Source of the DNA: Acidobacteriota bacterium
Lineage (GTDB): Bacteria; Acidobacteriota; Terriglobia; Bryobacterales; Bryobacteraceae
Direction: 5' to 3'
Assembly (NCBI GenBank): GCA_016213775.1
Contig: JACQZR010000088.1
Location: 1 to 64,000 of the forward strand
Length of the DNA: 64,000 nt
The notes below the pieces were generated by a model. It did no database searches, was not told the origin of the DNA, and saw only the letters and a list, made by a program, of their open reading frames with translations. Below, one piece after another: positions 60,479 to 64,000 of this stretch. The position numbers were made by a program, and so were the translations under genes. Each line of letters begins with the position of its first letter. Positions within the stretch are counted from its first letter, which is position 1.

Positions 60479-61479
60479 ACAAACAGATTCTGCTGGCCTC
60501 GCGGCCCACTGGTTTCCCTGAGGAATCGAACTTCCAGTTGGTGGAAAAGCCGCTTCCCCGGCCCGGCGAGGGAGAGTTCCTGGTAGGCGCGAGCTACCTC
60601 TCCGTCGATCCATATATGCGCGGGCGGATGAACGCCGCACGAAGCTACGCCGATCCGGTGAAGATCGGCGACGTGATGACGGGCGGTGTTGTTGGCAAGG
60701 TGCTGGAGTCCCGGCATGCAAGTTACGCGGCGGGCGAGTATGTGGTAGGACAATTCGGCTGGCAGCAATATGCCGTATCGAATGGCGCCGGCGTGCGCAA
60801 GGTGGACCCGTCCGTTGCGCCGATTTCGACGTCGCTCGGCGTGCTCGGTATGCCTGGGCTGACGGCCTATTTTGGGCTCCTGGAAGTGTGCACACCAAAA
60901 GCGGGAGAGACCGTGGTGGTGTCGGGCGCGGCGGGCGCGGTGGGGTCATACGTTGGGCAGATCGCGAAGATCAAAGGTTGCCGCGCGGTGGGGATCGCCG
61001 GCGACGACGAGAAGGTGCAGTGGATCAAGAACGAACTGGGCTATGACGCGGCATTCAATTACAAGACCGAGACGGACTACCGGGCGGCACTGAAGGCGCG
61101 GTGCCCCAATGGAATCGACGTGTATTTTGACAACGTCGGCGGCCCGATCACCGACGCGGTGTTTTCCTTGATCAACTCGCGCGCCCGCATTGGAATCTGC
61201 GGGCAGATTGCGCTCTACAATCTGGAAAAACCCGACATGGGTCCACGCCTGCTCCAGCAGATTCTGGTGAAACAGGCAAAGGTGGAGGGATTCCTGGTGT
61301 TCCAGTTCGCCAGCCTCATCGGAATGGGGTTGCGCGACCTCACCGAGTGGGTGAAAAGCGGCCAGTTGAAGTACCGCGAGGATATCGCCGAGGGCATCGA
61401 GAACGCCCCGCGGGCCTTCTTTTCCATGCTGCGCGGGGGCAACAGGGGCAAGCAATTGGTACGAATCTCGGAGCTGTAA
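60475..61479 (+). CDS. NADP-dependent oxidoreductase of the MDR family (CurA/YncB-like)
   Basis: A 334-residue zinc-independent medium-chain reductase related to alkenal/prostaglandin reductases. It has LSVDPYMRGRM at the N-terminal domain, the nucleotide fold VVVSGAAGAVGSYVGQIAK with AAGAVG, and YFDNVGGPITDAV typical of the leukotriene B4 12-hydroxydehydrogenase group. Likely reduces the double bond of reactive enals or enones with NADPH. Its start overlaps the preceding methyltransferase stop. The convergent permease gene begins one base after its stop. Confidence 0.9.
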   Translation: MNKQILLASRPTGFPEESNFQLVEKPLPRPGEGEFLVGASYLSVDPYMRGRMNAARSYADPVKIGDVMTGGVVGKVLESRHASYAAGEYVVGQFGWQQYAVSNGAGVRKVDPSVAPISTSLGVLGMPGLTAYFGLLEVCTPKAGETVVVSGAAGAVGSYVGQIAKIKGCRAVGIAGDDEKVQWIKNELGYDAAFNYKTETDYRAALKARCPNGIDVYFDNVGGPITDAVFSLINSRARIGICGQIALYNLEKPDMGPRLLQQILVKQAKVEGFLVFQFASLIGMGLRDLTEWVKSGQLKYREDIAEGIENAPRAFFSMLRGGNRGKQLVRISEL

Positions 61480-61480
61480 G

Positions 61481-64000
61481 TTATTCCGCCCGCAGCGTCT
61501 GCGCGGGATCCAGCCGGACAGCACGAATCACGGGCGGCAGCGCCGCCAGCAGTGCGGCTCCGAAGATGGTGATCACTGGTACCAGAAGCATTGACGGGTC
61601 CGTGACGCGAACAGCAAAGAGCAGCGACTCCACATATTGTTCCGAAGCCACCCCCGCAACGAGGCCGGTGGCTGCGCCAATCAGTAGCATTGCGAAGATC
61701 TCACGGGTCACGCTGCGGACCACGTCCCCCGCGGGTGCGCCCAGCGCCATCCGGATCCCGATTTCGCGCCGGCGCTGGAGAACGGAATACGTCAACACGC
61801 CATACAATCCGACGGCGGCAAGCACCAACGCAGTGGAGGAGAAGAACAGACTCAGCAGCGCCAGCAACCGCTCGCGAATGGTATGGCGTGCGACGAGTTC
61901 CACCTGGGTGTTCACGTTGGTCACACGGAACTCCGGCCGGGCACGCGCGACTTCCTTGCGCAGCAGAGGCGCCAGAACCAGAGGATTTCCGCCCGCCGAG
62001 CGGACCATCAGGGTGCCCCAATCCTTCGGATCGCTCGCCCGAAATGGCACGTACACTGTGGGACGGATGGGATCGCGCATATTGCGATAGCGAGCGTCAG
62101 CGGCGACGCCAATGATTTCCACCGGCACCCGCTTCCGCCGCACGTCGGTCTGGAAGCTCTTTCCCACCGGGTTTTCACCGCCGAAGAACCGTTTGGCAAA
62201 CGCCTCGTTCACCACCGCTACGCCATAGGTGTCTTCGGGACGGAAATCGCGGCCCGCTCGAAGGGGAATGCGCATCGTGTCGAGCCAGCCTGGACTAACA
62301 TTCAAAAAATAGGGCTCGGGCTCATCGGCAATCTGGCCGTTGATCCAAACTGTGCTAGTCCAGCCGTTACCGCTCATCAAAGCCCAACTGCAAAGTGCAA
62401 CCGATTCCACGCCAGGCAACTGGCGCAGATGCGCCGCCACCTGGTCCCATCGCTCTGCCGGCTGGCCATTCTTGCCGACGGTTTCGAGCGCCAGCAACCG
62501 TTCGGAGGTGAAACCGGTGGGTTGATGCGACAGGCGGTCGAAAGTGGCGACAAACAAGCCTGCGACGAAATGGACGAGGAAGCAAAAGGCGACTTGAGCG
62601 GCGATCAACCCATGGATAAGCCGCCGCCTGGAATGCGGGTCCTCGCCGCCGCGCAGAGTGGCCATCGGCTTGACACCGGATGCCCGAAGAGCCGGCGCCA
62701 GCCCGAAAAGGAACGTGACTGCGCAGGCAAGCGCCACTGAGAAGCCGAGCACGCGCCAATCCGCCGGAAGCGCCAGCCGCGCCGGATTATCCGGAGGGTT
62801 GATCATGCCCACCACAAGAGGCGCCGCGCGCCACGCAAACAACCCGCCGAGCACGGTCGCGAACAAGGCAACCAGAGCGCCCTCCACCAGCACCAGTTGC
62901 ACCAGCCGCGAGCGCCCGGCGCCAATGGATACGCGCAACGCCATTTCGCGGGCACGGGAGGCAGTCTGGGCGGCCATCAGATTCGCCACGTTCGCGCAGG
63001 CAATCAGCAGCACCAGGGCGGCGATCACACCAAGTATCAACAGCGCACGGCGATAGCCCCGTTGCATGCCCGAAACACCGGCCGCCGCGGTCTCCATTTG
63101 CAGCGGAGTGTTGATGTATTCCTCCCCGCGCCGCTGTTTGAAAATCTCGGCGCTCCACGATTTCGCTCTCTCTCGCCGGTGGGCGGAAAACGCCGCCTGC
63201 ATCTTCTGCAACGCCACCTGCTCGCTTGCTCCCGGCTTCATTCTCACCCACGTGCGAAACCAGGCCCAACCCGAGTTGTCGATGGCACGGGCATTCATCA
63301 TGGTCGGAACAAAGAGGTCCGTCATGGTTCCGGTTTCTGTGCCAGTGAATCCGGGTTCGCAAACCCCAACAATCTCGTACACAGTGTCGCCGATGTGCAA
63401 TGAGCGGCCAACCACTTTGGGGTCCTGCCCGAAGCGCCTCGTCCAATAGTCATGGGACAGCACTGCATAGGCGTGCCCACCAGGCTTCACATCATCGGAG
63501 GGCATCAGCAGACGGCCCAGCGCGGGCTTTAATCCGAACGATGGGAATATCCATCCGGAAACATATTGCCGGTAGGCCTTCTCCATTTCCTGATCGGAAC
63601 CGTAGGTAATGTCGATGTTGCTGGCGCCCGAGATGGCGATGACTTCCGCATCCTCCCGCACGGCGGTTCGCAGCAGACGGAAGAACGGATAGTCGTAGTG
63701 TTCCCCGGTGCCGGGCTTGCCCTTCTCGTCCTGGTACGTATAGGTAAGCAATCGCAGTTGATCAGGATCGGACACCGGAAGCGGACGCAGAAGCACCGCA
63801 TCAATCAGGCGGAATGCCGACGTACACGACCCGATGGCGAGAGCCAGAGATACGATCGCCGCTCCGGAAGCAGCCTTGTTCTTCAATAGCTGCCGCCAGC
63901 CGAAGATCGTATCCGACCGCAATGAGTCGAGCCAGGCATACAGTGTCGCATCGCGGCTCTCTTCGCGGTGATGGAGGGCGGAGCCAAACGCCTTGCGCGC
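61481..64000 (-). CDS. ABC transporter permease of the ADOP/MacB type, 5' end outside window
   Basis: At least 839 residues of a FtsX-fold permease; the frame is open to the window edge, so the N-terminus is missing. The visible upstream codons (ARKAFGSALHHREESRD) match the ADOP N-terminal region, so the internal TTG at 63922 is not the true start. There are two FtsX units: helix near FGWRQLLKNKAASGAAIV, MacB periplasmic domain, three helices around 63000-62700, a second set near the end and the typical C-terminus AALPPVIRAVRLDPAQTLRAE. Such permeases are highly expanded in Acidobacteriota; cargo is unknown and no ATPase gene is in view. Confidence 0.92.
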   Translation of the reverse strand, partial: ARKAFGSALHHREESRDATLYAWLDSLRSDTIFGWRQLLKNKAASGAAIVSLALAIGSCTSAFRLIDAVLLRPLPVSDPDQLRLLTYTYQDEKGKPGTGEHYDYPFFRLLRTAVREDAEVIAISGASNIDITYGSDQEMEKAYRQYVSGWIFPSFGLKPALGRLLMPSDDVKPGGHAYAVLSHDYWTRRFGQDPKVVGRSLHIGDTVYEIVGVCEPGFTGTETGTMTDLFVPTMMNARAIDNSGWAWFRTWVRMKPGASEQVALQKMQAAFSAHRRERAKSWSAEIFKQRRGEEYINTPLQMETAAAGVSGMQRGYRRALLILGVIAALVLLIACANVANLMAAQTASRAREMALRVSIGAGRSRLVQLVLVEGALVALFATVLGGLFAWRAAPLVVGMINPPDNPARLALPADWRVLGFSVALACAVTFLFGLAPALRASGVKPMATLRGGEDPHSRRRLIHGLIAAQVAFCFLVHFVAGLFVATFDRLSHQPTGFTSERLLALETVGKNGQPAERWDQVAAHLRQLPGVESVALCSWALMSGNGWTSTVWINGQIADEPEPYFLNVSPGWLDTMRIPLRAGRDFRPEDTYGVAVVNEAFAKRFFGGENPVGKSFQTDVRRKRVPVEIIGVAADARYRNMRDPIRPTVYVPFRASDPKDWGTLMVRSAGGNPLVLAPLLRKEVARARPEFRVTNVNTQVELVARHTIRERLLALLSLFFSSTALVLAAVGLYGVLTYSVLQRRREIGIRMALGAPAGDVVRSVTREIFAMLLIGAATGLVAGVASEQYVESLLFAVRVTDPSMLLVPVITIFGAALLAALPPVIRAVRLDPAQTLRAE

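Noticed and set aside
1-64000. CRISPR array
   Set aside because: No series of regularly spaced direct repeats was found; the only tandem repeats are the 15-base units in a signal peptide.

Overview
The window looks like chromosomal DNA of an Acidobacteriota bacterium, most likely of the Bryobacterales/Solibacter type. This is an inference from family content, not from a marker gene: an Oar-type TonB receptor with a carboxypeptidase-regulatory domain, an ADOP-type FtsX permease, a Ser/Thr kinase with a PD40 propeller, a YXWGXW-free but PEP-CTERM-tagged secreted protein, Tat-exported sulfatase, Gfo/Idh/MocA and enolase-superfamily enzymes, many Uma2 and toxin-antitoxin genes, and high G+C. No rRNA, intact tRNA or CRISPR array was seen.

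Layout. 1-140: the 3' end of a group II intron, followed by a REP-associated tyrosine transposase (RAYT). 755-5604: a CheB-CheR-PAS-histidine kinase and its NarL-type regulator, bracketed by two nearly identical double-palindrome REP-like elements. 5652-7640: fumC flanked by two paralogous small genes; the upstream copy is preceded by a scar of the fumC 3' end. 8037-11013: a GH57 enzyme and the wreck of a MazEF-like module. 11014-19393 (minus): propeller kinase, regulator, secreted protein, TonB receptor. 19443-25459: aldose epimerase, a frameshifted DUF5615/DUF433 pair, a degraded reading frame and a large secreted propeller/BACON protein. 25572-30127: galactonate dehydratase and KDPG/KDPGal aldolase, a nucleotidyltransferase pair and a sulfatase. 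30128-37536: two Uma2 genes, DinB, uracil-DNA glycosylase, CehA-type hydrolase, and a beta-oxidation pair. 37787-39311: two small toxin-antitoxin-like pairs. 39555-48782: oxidoreductase, HlyD adaptor, ankyrin/CxxCH protein and Ser/Thr kinase. 48835-49671: a TacAT-like pair. 49741-52796: DAHP synthase under an apparent aromatic-amino-acid attenuator, plus a sugar kinase. 52886-55863: eroded YCII and YefM/YoeB genes, then yceD-rpmF-plsX. 55912-64000: DsbD, PEP-CTERM protein, nucleoside hydrolase, methyltransferase, reductase and an ADOP permease cut by the window end.

The most interesting signal is upstream of the DAHP synthase gene: a consensus -10 box immediately before a 14-codon reading frame with six aromatic codons (Tyr, Tyr, Phe, Phe, Phe, Trp), followed by mutually exclusive protector, antiterminator and terminator pairings. 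It reads as a classical ribosome-mediated attenuator, with a leader peptide that may be translated from a leaderless transcript. A second theme is erosion: at least three toxin-antitoxin modules and a YCII gene carry visible deletions or frameshifts.
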